Part shown: in pieces, positions 51,695 through 60,759 of the stretch
Position numbering within the stretch: position 1 is the first letter of the stretch
Layout: each line of letters begins with the position of its first letter
NCBI RefSeq assembly: GCF_000520995.1
Contig: NZ_JACA01000014.1
Location: 1-64,000, forward strand
Length of the DNA stretch: 64,000 bases
Source: Aquimarina macrocephali JAMB N27
GTDB taxonomy: Bacteria; Bacteroidota; Bacteroidia; Flavobacteriales; Flavobacteriaceae
Direction: 5' to 3'
Notes under the pieces: model-generated
What the model was told of the DNA's origin: nothing
Databases searched by the model: none
The model's input: only the letters and a program-made list of their open reading frames with translations
Translations under genes and position numbers: made by a program

Positions 51695-52640
51695 ATTGTT
51701 TTTTCTGCTCGAAGGAGAGTAGAAAGAACCCTTTAAATAACTTTTGAGCTTTTCTTTTTTCTGTTTTATTAATGGGATTGTTGTCTAAAATGAGCCCGGA
51801 TAAGGTGTATTTCTGTGTACTATAAACTTCGGGAATCGATTGAATATTATTGTTATTAACATGTACCATAAACAGAGATCGCATTTTGGTGAATACTTCG
51901 GGTAATTCCCGAAACTTATTATATCCAGCATGTACAACCCATGTTTTTTTCATTTCAGACATCTCATTTGGCAGTACTTTTAAGTTGTTATGATCAATAT
52001 ATAGAAAGTGTACCTGATTTAATAAACCTATTGTAACTGGTAATTCATCCAGATCATTATGATCTAACCATAAAGAATATAGCCGAGGTAACGCACCTAA
52101 ATGAACATAACTCTCTTTTCCTTTTAATTTATTATACGATAAGTTTACATCTCTTAATGAATGTAGTTTGCTGATATTACCAGGAAGTTCTTCGATATTA
52201 TTTCCTTTCAAATTTATAAATTCAATAGGAAGTTCAGAGATAAGATCAAAAGTGTGTTCCAGGTTTAAATTTGGATTATGGGCTATAGAAATTTGTTTTA
52301 AGTGAGATAACATTTTAATAGACTCTGGTAAAGTAGAGATATTCATGTTATCTAGATTTAAAACTTCAAGCCTGACTAATAGATTTAATTTTTTAAATAC
52401 TTGATCTAGTTTTAGGTTCGGGTTATTACTAAGATCTATCATTTTTAGATCTTTATAATTGGTCACATAATCTGGTAAAACCTCAAGATTTTGATTGCTA
52501 AGATCCAAGCGATATACTTTAGAAGTATCATTGATTGGGTTAGCTGTATAGGTTTTGCTATAAAACGTGGTATAGGTATTACAGCCACTACATAATACCG
52601 ATAAGACTAAGTAATAGTATATGTTAAATTTATTATTCAT
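51693..52640 (-). CDS. leucine-rich repeat lipoprotein
   Basis: The 315-residue protein started at the ATG at 52640 (MNNKFNIYY) has a lipobox VLCSGC (Cys20). At least eight 22-24-residue LRR units follow, each with LxxLxLxxNxxxxLP-type cores (YRLDLSNQNLEVLP, VLNLDNMNISTLP, FLYIDHNNLKVLP, MVHVNNNNIQSIP). It would be a surface or periplasmic protein-binding LRR protein. It overlaps the preceding barrel-like gene (52633-53589) by eight bases, so the pair is co-translated. An ATG ten codons upstream lies before the signal and is less likely. Confidence 0.88.
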   Translation of the reverse strand: MNNKFNIYYYLVLSVLCSGCNTYTTFYSKTYTANPINDTSKVYRLDLSNQNLEVLPDYVTNYKDLKMIDLSNNPNLKLDQVFKKLNLLVRLEVLNLDNMNISTLPESIKMLSHLKQISIAHNPNLNLEHTFDLISELPIEFINLKGNNIEELPGNISKLHSLRDVNLSYNKLKGKESYVHLGALPRLYSLWLDHNDLDELPVTIGLLNQVHFLYIDHNNLKVLPNEMSEMKKTWVVHAGYNKFRELPEVFTKMRSLFMVHVNNNNIQSIPEVYSTQKYTLSGLILDNNPINKTEKRKAQKLFKGFFLLSFEQKKQ

Positions 52641-53589
52641 CTGTAGTCTCTTTGAGAAGTAAAGCTCCACTAATTTCTATAAATATCTTATCTTTTGTTT
52701 CTACTTTCCAGGGAAAACGAGGGTTTAGCCCAATACCATCATGTAATGTGTTTTGTATATATGCCCCTGCTTTTTGACTATTAATTCCAAATTTGGCGTG
52801 TATAGTATAATTGGCATCCTGAAACGTACCGTAACTATAAAGGTTACTGTAAAATAAATCTGCATATGGGGGTAATGTAAACCATACATTTTTGCGACCA
52901 TCATCAGAGTTTATTTTATTTCTGGGAGATATACTGTAATCTGGTCTTGGAGTAAAAAGATCAACTCCAAAACCCAATCGATATACTCTTGTTGAATTCT
53001 GTATTTTGGTAAACCCAATATTTAAAGAACCTGTAACGCCATAATCGGTTCCCGAACCACTAAACCAACCGATTTTGAAATCATTCAAAAAAGCAAGGTG
53101 GATATTATGATCAGCATTGCTAAATCGCATCAAAAACGCGCCTCTTTTTAACCCATACGATTTTAACTCTTTTGGGAGGTAATCTTTACCAAAACCAAAC
53201 CCGAGTCCTTTGAACCCACCTTTCCCTGTTGGATTAAATATAATCGAGGTATTGGTCGTTGAAACAGATGATCCTAATAAATTACTATTTTTTCCTATTC
53301 CGCCCAGAGCAAAAAAATCATAGGAATATGCTAAGCCGGGCATTTTGATAGTATGTCGTTTTAAAAACGTATAAGACGCAATAGATAAACCGCTTTCTAT
53401 AGAAATATCACCATAATTCATTGTTCCGAATCCAAATACTCCAAGTTGTAGCCATTGATTTTGATTACCTATAGTAATTTCTGCTTTTAGAAGAATACCA
53501 CCATCTGCATGTAATCGTTGTGCGAGTACTATAAAACTGTTTAAGAATAGTATCAGAAATATAGATATTCTTTTCAGGTTTATGTTCAT
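52633..53589 (-). CDS. exported outer-membrane-type beta protein of unknown function
   Basis: The 318-residue protein has a signal peptide (SFIVLAQ) and alternating strands with Gly, Asn and aromatic residues (GGILLKAEITIGNQNQWLQLGVFGFG, GKNSNLLGSSVSTTNTSIIFNP, GKGGFKGLGFGFGKDYLP) consistent with an outer-membrane barrel. No family was recognised. It is coupled to the LRR lipoprotein gene by an eight-base overlap and lies two bases after xerD, so the order is xerD, this gene, LRR on one transcript. Confidence 0.78.
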   Translation of the reverse strand: MNINLKRISIFLILFLNSFIVLAQRLHADGGILLKAEITIGNQNQWLQLGVFGFGTMNYGDISIESGLSIASYTFLKRHTIKMPGLAYSYDFFALGGIGKNSNLLGSSVSTTNTSIIFNPTGKGGFKGLGFGFGKDYLPKELKSYGLKRGAFLMRFSNADHNIHLAFLNDFKIGWFSGSGTDYGVTGSLNIGFTKIQNSTRVYRLGFGVDLFTPRPDYSISPRNKINSDDGRKNVWFTLPPYADLFYSNLYSYGTFQDANYTIHAKFGINSQKAGAYIQNTLHDGIGLNPRFPWKVETKDKIFIEISGALLLKETTDE

Positions 53590-53590
53590 A

Positions 53591-54487
53591 TTATCTCCTT
53601 GGATGAAAACTATGTATAACCTCGCTTAAGTGGCTTCGATCTATATGCATATATATTTCTGTAGTTGTAATACTTTCATGACCTAGCATTAATTGAATAG
53701 CTCTTAAATCGGCGCCATTCTCTAAAAGATGAGTAGCAAAAGAATGCCTGAAAGTGTGAGGACTAACCTGTTTGTGGATCCCTGCTTTTTCTACCAATCG
53801 CTTTATGATAGTAAAAATCATTGCTCGGGTGAGTTGTCTTCCTCTTCTGTTTAAAAATAAGGTATCTTCATGTCCTTTTTTAATATCAATATGATTACGA
53901 ATTTCGGTAGTATAAATATCAATATACTTTTGAGTAGTTTCTCCTATAGGTACAAAACGTTGTTTATCACCTTTCCCGGTAACACTAATGTACCCTTCAT
54001 CAAAAAAAAGACTGGATTTTTTTAAGGTTATAAGCTCACTTACCCTTAAACCACATCCATAGAGAGTTTCTATAATTGCGCGATTACGTTCTCCTTCTGG
54101 TTTGCCAAGGTCGATTTGAGCAATAATGAGATCTATTTCTTCTACAGATAATGTATCGGGTAGTTTTCTTCCTATTTTTGGTGACTCTATGAGTTCCATA
54201 GGGTTGGTTTCTCTATAATCTTCAAATACAAGATAATTAAAGAAACTTTTTAATCCAGAAATAATTCTTGATTGTGAACGGGGATTAACCAGTTTTGCTG
54301 TTTCAAAAATAAATTGCTGAAGTATATCTTTTTCAATAGAAAGAGGAGTAGTTGCGATATTCTGATGTTCTAGAAATTTTAATAATCGCTGGATATCAAG
54401 AGTATAATTAACAATTGAATTTTCAGATAATCCTCTTTCGATTTTTAAGTAATGTTTGTAGTCTTTTATAGCGTGATCCCATTTCAT
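53591..54487 (-). CDS. xerD: site-specific tyrosine recombinase XerD-like
   Basis: The 298-residue enzyme has an N-terminal core-binding SAM-like domain (YKHYLKIERGLSENSIVNY) and a C-terminal catalytic domain with the tyrosine recombinase residues: Arg in YGCGLRVSEL, Lys in VTGKGDKQR, HTFRH and GHESITTTEIYMHI (final Tyr). The length and sequence match chromosomal XerD, which resolves chromosome dimers at dif. It is not flanked by other phage or mobile genes. XerC versus XerD assignment is by resemblance only. Confidence 0.92.
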   Translation of the reverse strand: MKWDHAIKDYKHYLKIERGLSENSIVNYTLDIQRLLKFLEHQNIATTPLSIEKDILQQFIFETAKLVNPRSQSRIISGLKSFFNYLVFEDYRETNPMELIESPKIGRKLPDTLSVEEIDLIIAQIDLGKPEGERNRAIIETLYGCGLRVSELITLKKSSLFFDEGYISVTGKGDKQRFVPIGETTQKYIDIYTTEIRNHIDIKKGHEDTLFLNRRGRQLTRAMIFTIIKRLVEKAGIHKQVSPHTFRHSFATHLLENGADLRAIQLMLGHESITTTEIYMHIDRSHLSEVIHSFHPRR

Positions 54488-54511
54488 TAATACTAAGATA
54501 TGATATAAAAG

Positions 54512-54543
54512 AAAACCATCCCAATTTACTTTGGGATGGTTTT
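54512..54543 (-). terminator. terminator of barrel gene upstream of xerD
   Basis: AAAACCATCCCAA (54512-54524) and TTGGGATGGTTTT (54531-54543) form a perfect 13-bp stem with a TTTACT loop. In the minus direction the U-run follows, which ends the 54564-55097 transcript before xerD. Confidence 0.9.
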
Positions 54544-54563
54544 AAAATAATAAATAAATGTTT

Positions 54564-55097
54564 TTATAGATGTAATACAAACCCTATGTTTAATTGGAAG
54601 GCATCAGCATGAAACCGATCATCCAAGCTAAAATTGTATCGCAATCCAGGTTCAATACTTACTTTATCTCCTAGAAAAAAAGCATAACCTCCCTGAACAC
54701 CAAAATAGGATGGATCTTGGTTTTGGTCTGTACTTGCACCATTATAATCGATCTGCACAGGAATCCTCCCAATAATATAATATTTGGCCCCTATTTTATA
54801 AGAAAAGGAATCTAAAGATTCTGAATCACCACCTTTGTCTATTGATCCATATCCCAAACCAATTTTTAGAGCTAAATCATCCATTATAAAATAGCCTACT
54901 TCTGCACCAATATTAATTACTGATCCTCCATCATCAGAAAAACTTGTAAATTGAATACTCGTATTAGAAGCACTTGCTGCGCCGAAATTAGTATTAGCTT
55001 CGATTAACCATTTTCCTTTAGTAGTTTGATCATTGTTTTGAGCACTTGCAAAGACAAAACTTACTACTGCTAAAGTAGTTAATGCAATTTTTTTCAT
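54564..55097 (-). CDS. outer-membrane beta-barrel protein
   Basis: The 177-residue protein has a signal peptide (FVFASAQ) and eight or so beta strands with Gly and aromatic residues (VINIGAEVGYFIMDDLALKIGLGYG, FGVQGGYAFFLGDKVSIEPGLRYNF), ending in FQLNIGFVLHL. It fits the OmpW/OmpX-like small barrel superfamily of Bacteroidota. Its role (pore, adhesion or structure) is not known. It is monocistronic, ended by the hairpin at 54512-54543. Confidence 0.85.
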   Translation of the reverse strand: MKKIALTTLAVVSFVFASAQNNDQTTKGKWLIEANTNFGAASASNTSIQFTSFSDDGGSVINIGAEVGYFIMDDLALKIGLGYGSIDKGGDSESLDSFSYKIGAKYYIIGRIPVQIDYNGASTDQNQDPSYFGVQGGYAFFLGDKVSIEPGLRYNFSLDDRFHADAFQLNIGFVLHL

Positions 55098-55357
55098 AAT
55101 TACTGTTGGTTTAAAGTTTGCCGCTAAACTATTTAATTTGCCAGAACAAAAAGTTAATTAGTTCTTAATATTTTTTGAACGTATTTTTGATTATAATTAG
55201 AGAATAAAACACATCGATTTTTAATAGAACATAAGTTTTATAGCCTTATTGATAATATTGCTTAGGGGTATTTAGAAATGTTATAATGCTTTTTTTGTTT
55301 ACAGATTCAGGTTTTTTAAAAAATAAAACTACTTTTGAATAGTAATAGTATTTATAT

Positions 55358-55990
55358 ATGATGAATAAGTTTTTTCTTACTGTTTCGGTCCTAATGATGA
55401 TGATCACGTCTTTATATGCTCAAGATGAGAGTGAAGAATTATATACTCGTGCAGGATTTAAATTTGGAGCTAATTATGCGAATATAACCGGAGATATAAA
55501 AAATACAGATGCAAGAGTACGAATGCATTTGGGTGCTGTCGTAGAGTTTCCTATATCTCAACGGTTTTTTGTACAGGCAGAAGTGTTGTATACAGCACAG
55601 GGGTATAAAGTTGATAATGGCGGAGAAGAAAATAAGATTAGTTTAAATTATTTAACACTACCTATTATCGCTAAGTTTTATTTTATAAATAAATTTAGTC
55701 TGGAGACAGGGCCACAACTAGCTATATTAGCAAATGCAACAGAATCTGCAGAAGATACTCCTGATGAATTCTTTGATTCTTTTAATAATTTTGATTTTAG
55801 CTGGGGATTCGGAGCTGGATATAAGACAGAGACTGGTTTGTTTTTTCAATTACGATATAATCTGGGGTTAACTAATATTAATGATATTGATACATTGGAT
55901 ATAGATTTTAAGCATTCTGTAGCGCAATTATCCGTCGGATATTTATTCAAGACTAAGAATAACCGAAGACAGGAACCTAATATTGAGTAA
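55358..55990 (+). CDS. porin-family outer-membrane protein (OMP_b-brl_2-like)
   Basis: The 210-residue protein has a signal peptide (MITSLYAQ) and the outer-membrane barrel pattern of the PorT-like/OMP_b-brl_2 family: AGFKFGANYANITG, FPISQRFFVQAEVLYTAQGYKV, ISLNYLTLPIIAKFYF, FSLETGPQLAIL, FSWGFGAGYKTETGLFFQLRYNLGL. The C-terminus ends in a short basic tail. Function is not known. It precedes aroQ by 58 bases on the same strand. Confidence 0.88.
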   Translation: MMNKFFLTVSVLMMMITSLYAQDESEELYTRAGFKFGANYANITGDIKNTDARVRMHLGAVVEFPISQRFFVQAEVLYTAQGYKVDNGGEENKISLNYLTLPIIAKFYFINKFSLETGPQLAILANATESAEDTPDEFFDSFNNFDFSWGFGAGYKTETGLFFQLRYNLGLTNINDIDTLDIDFKHSVAQLSVGYLFKTKNNRRQEPNIE

Positions 55991-56048
55991 TAAAAATATA
56001 AAGCATAATTGATTTGTTGTCAATTAATTACTAAAAAAAAATAAACGT

Positions 56049-56468
56049 GTGAAATTACTAATCATAAATGGTCCCAATCTAAACCTCCTTGGAAAAAGAG
56101 AGCCAGAGGTGTATGGAAATCAAACTTTTGATGAGTTCTTTGCTCAATTACAATCTGACTTTTCTACACTAGAGTTGTCTTATTATCAATCTAATATAGA
56201 AGGAGAATTGATTACTAAACTACAGGAAGCAGATGATCAATATGATGGAGTTATCCTTAATGCGGGAGCTTATACTCACACTTCTATTGGTATTGGAGAT
56301 GCTATAAAGGCAATATCAATTCCTGTTGTAGAAGTTCATATATCAAATACTTTTGGTAGAGAAGAGTTTAGACATCAATCTTATATATCACCTAATGCAG
56401 AAGGTGTTATTCTGGGCTTTGGTTTACAAAGTTATATATTGGCAATACAAAGCTTTTCTACAAAGTAA
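56049..56468 (+). CDS. aroQ: type II 3-dehydroquinate dehydratase
   Basis: This enzyme dehydrates 3-dehydroquinate to 3-dehydroshikimate in aromatic amino acid synthesis. The 139 residues begin at a GTG with KLLIINGPNLNLLGKREPEVYG, the family opening with the catalytic Tyr loop, then NAGAYTHTSIGIGDAI and VEVHISN with the active-site His. An ATG is not available nearby, so GTG is chosen. The gene is separate from aroC (22559). Confidence 0.96.
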   Translation: MKLLIINGPNLNLLGKREPEVYGNQTFDEFFAQLQSDFSTLELSYYQSNIEGELITKLQEADDQYDGVILNAGAYTHTSIGIGDAIKAISIPVVEVHISNTFGREEFRHQSYISPNAEGVILGFGLQSYILAIQSFSTK

Positions 56469-56504
56469 TTACATAATACCAATTTTGATTAAAATTGTTG
56501 ATAT

Positions 56505-56538
56505 AAAACGCCTTACTATTAAGATAGTAAGGCGTTTT
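56505..56538. terminator. bidirectional terminator between aroQ and lpdA
   Basis: AAAACGCCTTACTAT (56505-56519) and ATAGTAAGGCGTTTT (56524-56538) are perfectly inverted, with a TAAG loop. Its T-runs suit both the plus-strand aroQ and the minus-strand lpdA transcripts. Confidence 0.92.
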
Positions 56539-56566
56539 TGATAATATGTATTGGTTTGTTTATATA

Positions 56567-57958
56567 TTATAAATGAATTACTTCATCATATGCATCTGCT
56601 ACAGCTTCCATTACAGCTTCACTCATTGTTGGGTGAGGGTGGATCGTTTTTAATACTTCGTGACCAGTAGTTTCTAATTTTCTACCTAATACAGCCTCAG
56701 CAATCATATCTGTAACTCCGGCTCCAATCATATGACAGCCTAACCACTCACCGTATTTTGCATCAAAAATCACTTTTACAAAACCATCTTTAGTTCCTGC
56801 TGCACTGGCTTTTCCTGAGGCAGAAAAAGGAAATTTCCCAACTTTTAATTCGTAACCAGCTTCTTTGGCTTGCTTTTCGGTCATTCCGACACTAGCAATT
56901 TCTGGAGAAGCATATGTACATCCTGGGATATTTCCATAATCGATAGGTTCTACATGCATTCCTGCAATTTTTTCTACACATGTAATTCCTTCTGCAGAAG
57001 CAACATGGGCTAGGGCAGGACCAGGAACAACATCACCAATTGCATAAATTCCCGGGATATTGGTTTGGTACCAATCATTTACTACAATTTTATCTCTATC
57101 TGTAGCTATACCTAATTCTTCTAAGCCTATATTTTCTATATTGGTTTTAATACCAACAGCTGATAATACAATATCTGCTTCGAGAATTTCTTCTCCTTTT
57201 TTAGTTTTTACTGTTGCTTTTACTCCATCACCACTTGTATCTACACTTTCAACAGAAGAATTAGTCATTACTTTAATTCCTGCTTTTTTGAAGTTACGTT
57301 CAAACTGCTTTGATACTTCTACATCCTCGAGAGGAACAAGGTTAGGTAAAAATTCTACGATAGTAACTTCTGTACCCATTGCATTATAGAAATGAGCAAA
57401 TTCAACTCCAATCGCTCCTGATCCAACCACAATCATCTTCTTTGGTTGAGATTCTAATGTCATTGCTTTTCTATACCCAATTACTTTTTTACCATCTTGT
57501 GGTAAATTAGGTAATTCTCTAGATCTGGCTCCTGTAGCAACAATGATATGTTTTGCCTCATAATCAGTAGCTTTTCCATCAGCATCTGTTACTGTTACTT
57601 TATTACTGGCTTTTAATTTTCCAAAACCTTCAAGAACATCAATTTTATTTTTCTTCATAAGAAACTGAACTCCTTTGCTCATTCCTTCTGCTACACCACG
57701 ACTACGTTTTACAACTGCATCAAAATCTTTGTCAAATTTATCTACAGTAAGTCCATAATCAGAAGCATGTTTTAAGTATTCGAATACCTGAGCACTTTTT
57801 AATAGTGCTTTTGTAGGAATACACCCCCAGTTTAAGCATACTCCGCCTAAACTTTCTTTTTCAATTACTGCGGTTTTAAACCCTAATTGCGAGGCTCTAA
57901 TTGCAGTTACATAACCCCCAGGACCACTTCCTAAAACGATGATATCATATGTGTTCAT
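56567..57958 (-). CDS. lpdA: dihydrolipoyl dehydrogenase (E3)
   Basis: The flavoprotein reoxidises dihydrolipoamide in the pyruvate and 2-oxoglutarate dehydrogenase and glycine cleavage complexes. The 463 residues show the FAD motif GSGPGGYVTAIRASQLG, the redox-active GGVCLNWGCIPTK disulfide, the NAD motif GSGAIGVEFAHFY, AIGDVVPGPALAHVA, and the C-terminal HPHPTMSEAVMEA with catalytic His-Glu. The gene is monocistronic, with a terminator hairpin on each side. Confidence 0.97.
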   Translation of the reverse strand: MNTYDIIVLGSGPGGYVTAIRASQLGFKTAVIEKESLGGVCLNWGCIPTKALLKSAQVFEYLKHASDYGLTVDKFDKDFDAVVKRSRGVAEGMSKGVQFLMKKNKIDVLEGFGKLKASNKVTVTDADGKATDYEAKHIIVATGARSRELPNLPQDGKKVIGYRKAMTLESQPKKMIVVGSGAIGVEFAHFYNAMGTEVTIVEFLPNLVPLEDVEVSKQFERNFKKAGIKVMTNSSVESVDTSGDGVKATVKTKKGEEILEADIVLSAVGIKTNIENIGLEELGIATDRDKIVVNDWYQTNIPGIYAIGDVVPGPALAHVASAEGITCVEKIAGMHVEPIDYGNIPGCTYASPEIASVGMTEKQAKEAGYELKVGKFPFSASGKASAAGTKDGFVKVIFDAKYGEWLGCHMIGAGVTDMIAEAVLGRKLETTGHEVLKTIHPHPTMSEAVMEAVADAYDEVIHL

Positions 57959-58060
57959 AAATGTCGATTTTTTGAAGTCACGAATTTAAGGATAATTCGG
58001 CTAACCAAAAAAGGATTTAAGTATTCCCTAAGAATAAGATTTTCATTAAAAAGGACAAAA

Positions 58061-58095
58061 AAACACCACGTTATATAACCGTGGTGTTAATTTTT
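58061..58095 (-). terminator. terminator of lipoprotein gene before lpdA
   Basis: AACACCACG (58062-58070) pairs with CGTGGTGTT (58080-58088) around TTATATAAC. In the minus direction a run of U follows (AAAAAAA on the plus strand upstream), consistent with ending the 58153-58650 transcript. Confidence 0.8.
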
Positions 58096-58152
58096 AATGT
58101 TTTTTATTATAATCAGTACTTAATATGAAATATAATTGAATTATGTACTTCT

Positions 58153-58650
58153 TTAAAATTTCAGTTTAAGTGCTTTTTTTACAGTATTAAAATCAGAAAA
58201 ATCTATTTTTGAATTTTTTGCAAAAGTTGAAGGTATAACTACAATCCTGAAAGATTGATTATCTGTAATATCAGCGGCCAATGCATTTAGATCATCACTC
58301 TCTATAAATATATCAATACTCGCAATATTTTGTGCTTCGTTAAAAATAAAATTGAATTGAAATTGAGCAAATTCTCCAGGAGCAAAGAAAAAAGTCCTTG
58401 GTAGTGGTTCCCATACATCAACTTGAGCTGTAGATTTTTCAGGATCTAATATATAAACTAACGCAACATCTGAGTCTAATACATTAACATTATCAGGTAC
58501 CACAGCTTCAATCCGAAAATTATTAGCAGTATTAAACGTTCCTGTTACTTCAAAGGTGTTTGCAATAGTATCAAAATCTGTATCATCATCGCTAGAACAA
58601 GATGTAAATATAAATGTGGCTAGACATAGTAGTGCGAAAATTTTTCTCAT
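58153..58650 (-). CDS. lipoprotein of unknown function
   Basis: The 165-residue protein has a lipobox FTSC (Cys18) followed by SSDDDTDF. The mature part appears beta-rich (TFEVTGTFNTANNFRIEAVVP, DVALVYILD, FFFAPGEFAQFQFNFIFNEAQN). No family was recognised. It lies immediately downstream of the two msrB genes on the same strand and may be in their transcript. Confidence 0.8.
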   Translation of the reverse strand: MRKIFALLCLATFIFTSCSSDDDTDFDTIANTFEVTGTFNTANNFRIEAVVPDNVNVLDSDVALVYILDPEKSTAQVDVWEPLPRTFFFAPGEFAQFQFNFIFNEAQNIASIDIFIESDDLNALAADITDNQSFRIVVIPSTFAKNSKIDFSDFNTVKKALKLKF

Positions 58651-58677
58651 GAATTCTAAATTTTATTTATTATCGAT

Positions 58678-59073
58678 TTATTTTTTATTAAAGTCTATAC
58701 TAATAGAGTTTACACAATAGCGTTGACCTGTAGTTGTTGGACCATCATTAAATACATGGCCTAAATGACTACCACAATTAGCACATAATATTTCTGTGCG
58801 TATCATACCGTGGGATGTATCTTTTATATATTCTACACTTCCTTCTATTGATTCATCAAAACTTGGCCAGCCACATCCCGAATCAAATTTAGAAACACTT
58901 TTGAATAGAGGTACATCACAAGCCATACAGGTATATGCTCCATCTTCAAAATGCATGTTGTATTCCCCGGTAAATGGCCTTTCGGTTCCTTTTTGTCTTA
59001 ATATTTTATATTGCTCTTCTGTAAGCTTCTCTTTCCATTCGGCTTCAGATTTTTCTATTGGATATTTACTCAT
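58678..59073 (-). CDS. msrB: peptide-methionine (R)-S-oxide reductase MsrB, cytoplasmic
   Basis: The 131-residue enzyme reduces methionine-R-sulfoxide in proteins. It has no signal peptide. The zinc-binding cysteines (CMACDVPLF, CANCGSHLGH) and the catalytic Cys (RYCVNS) are present, with the KFDSGCGWPSF and HVFNDGP motifs. It overlaps the start of the downstream-in-genome, upstream-in-transcript lipoprotein msrB by eight bases, giving a coupled pair for two compartments. Confidence 0.96.
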   Translation of the reverse strand: MSKYPIEKSEAEWKEKLTEEQYKILRQKGTERPFTGEYNMHFEDGAYTCMACDVPLFKSVSKFDSGCGWPSFDESIEGSVEYIKDTSHGMIRTEILCANCGSHLGHVFNDGPTTTGQRYCVNSISIDFNKK

Positions 59074-59560
59074 TTTTTGATTTATTAGATTTAAACACTA
59101 GAGCATCACCATTAATGCAATGTCTCATTCCTGTTGTTTCTCTGGGACCGTCACTAAATACATGGCCCAAATGTCCTCCACATGTCCCACATAGTAGCTC
59201 GGATCTAGCATATCCTAATTTATGATCTATATCGTTATCGATACTTCCTTCTATTGCACGATCAAAACTTGGCCAACCTGTTCCGCTATCAAATTTGTAT
59301 TTACTTTCGTATAATGGTGTATTACATGCAGCACAATGAAATGTGCCATGAGTATACAATTTGTTTAGAGGGCTAGAGAATGGTCTTTCTGTTCCTGCTT
59401 GTCTAAGAATATAGTATTGTTCTGAGGTTAGAACCTTTTTCCATTCTGCATTGGTTTTAGAGACTGCATAGACTTTACTATCCTTTTTACCTTCTTTTTG
59501 TGCCGTACCTGTGCAACTAATAGCCAGAACACTAATACATAATAAAATAAAACGTTTCAT
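59066..59560 (-). CDS. exported lipoprotein MsrB (methionine-R-sulfoxide reductase)
   Basis: The 164-residue protein has a lipobox AISC (Cys16) and then an MsrB domain with both zinc CxxC motifs (CAACNTPLY, CGTCGGHLGH), the catalytic Cys in RHCING, and KFDSGTGWPSF. The second resolving Cys seen in some MsrB is replaced by Thr (SGT). It should repair oxidised methionines in the periplasm or at the outer membrane. It is translationally coupled to the cytoplasmic msrB. Confidence 0.93.
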   Translation of the reverse strand: MKRFILLCISVLAISCTGTAQKEGKKDSKVYAVSKTNAEWKKVLTSEQYYILRQAGTERPFSSPLNKLYTHGTFHCAACNTPLYESKYKFDSGTGWPSFDRAIEGSIDNDIDHKLGYARSELLCGTCGGHLGHVFSDGPRETTGMRHCINGDALVFKSNKSKNE

Positions 59561-59633
59561 AGTTTTTTCTAATTTTTAATTAAAGTTATACCTAAGTAGT
59601 CGTATAAACTGGCTAACAATAACTGATCAATAA

Positions 59634-60503
59634 CTATTCCAAAATATATTCTATGATTTTGGATATTACTTCTTGGTCTCCTAAAATTTTTCGATGGCCT
59701 AGTTGTTCTGTAATTAACAGTTGTCCATTCTCTAAATTATTAACGATTTCATGCGCTGCACTGTAATGTACATCAACATCATTTTTATCATGTATTACAA
59801 GAGTAGGTATTTTTACTCCTGCGGCAGAAGTCGCTCCCGAGTAATTATCAAGATCTTCTCCATACTTTTTATCAAAGTATGTTTTTAATAAACGCCCCAC
59901 CTTTTGATCTAATTGTAGATTCTTTGCAAAATTTTTAGTGATTGCAGTGATGCTATTGGCGGTACCAATGATGACCAAGGATTTGATTTGTAATCCAAAT
60001 CGGGTAGTTCTTAATAATGACATTCCTCCTAATGAATGTCCTATTGCAGCTTTAAACGGACCATGAGTTTTTTCTAATTGGTTTATTGTTTCGATAAAAA
60101 AGGGTAACATACTTCTTTTTCCAGGAGCATGGCCATGTGCCGGAGCATCAAAGCTTACAGTACTATATCCGTTTTCTAATAATTGATCTGCAATTTTTGA
60201 AAGCTGTGTACCGCTTCCAGACCAACCATGAGCCAGAAGAATTTTTTTATTAGAATTTCCATAATTATAAATGATGACCTCTCTATTAATTTTTTTTATT
60301 AGAATTCTTTCTTTTTTACTCTTCTCATACATCACCTTTTCTCTATCGGGCATTTTATAACCGAAAGGTGTTAAAAATATTCTGGCTGCAAATCTAGATG
60401 CCAGAAAAGGAGATATCCAATTCAATATTTTTGCAGTATATACTATAGATTTAGGGATTAAAAGTGCCTGTACAGGAATTAGGTCTTTGTCTGCTTTAGC
60501 CAT
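59634..60503 (-). CDS. alpha/beta hydrolase
   Basis: The 289-residue protein has the alpha/beta-hydrolase nucleophile elbow GHSLGG (Ser in the middle), an oxyanion LAHGWSGSG, the acidic DAPAHGHAPG segment and a final catalytic-looking His (EQLGHRKIL) with Asp in HDKNDVDVHY. An N-terminal segment (IVYTAKILNWISPFLASRFA) is amphipathic and may associate with the membrane. The substrate is not known. Confidence 0.88.
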   Translation of the reverse strand: MAKADKDLIPVQALLIPKSIVYTAKILNWISPFLASRFAARIFLTPFGYKMPDREKVMYEKSKKERILIKKINREVIIYNYGNSNKKILLAHGWSGSGTQLSKIADQLLENGYSTVSFDAPAHGHAPGKRSMLPFFIETINQLEKTHGPFKAAIGHSLGGMSLLRTTRFGLQIKSLVIIGTANSITAITKNFAKNLQLDQKVGRLLKTYFDKKYGEDLDNYSGATSAAGVKIPTLVIHDKNDVDVHYSAAHEIVNNLENGQLLITEQLGHRKILGDQEVISKIIEYILE

Positions 60504-60725
60504 TAAATAGATATTTAATTGAAAGGGTAAAATTAAAATAACAACTGTTCTTGAAATATATAATTATGATAAATTAACATTTTTTGAAAAATGTAAAGAA
60601 ACAAAAAATGTTTACTTTTTATATATGTATAGAACTTATGTGAATTCTAATAAGATAGTAAAGAATAAAATATAAATAGATTAAATATATCTCCTTAATT
60701 CTTTCATATAACCTTTAAAAGTGTT

Positions 60726-60756
60726 TAATTTTGTAGTTTATTTTTTTAATAGGAGA
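60726..60756 (+). promoter_or_regulatory. -7 element and ribosome binding site of helicase gene
   Basis: TAATTTTG (60726-60733) matches TAnnTTTG exactly, and AGGAGA (60751-60756) lies three bases before the ATG at 60760. A real Shine-Dalgarno is uncommon in this phylum. The promoter's position rules out the in-frame GTG at 60721 as the start. Confidence 0.6.
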
Positions 60757-60759
60757 TAC

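Noticed and set aside
53591..54487. XerD-like recombinase as integrase of a mobile element
   Set aside because: Its sequence and length fit the chromosomal dimer-resolution enzyme and no attachment-site or phage genes are near.
60721..60759. GTG at 60721 as helicase start
   Set aside because: It precedes the TAATTTTG promoter element, and AGGAGA lies correctly before the ATG at 60760.
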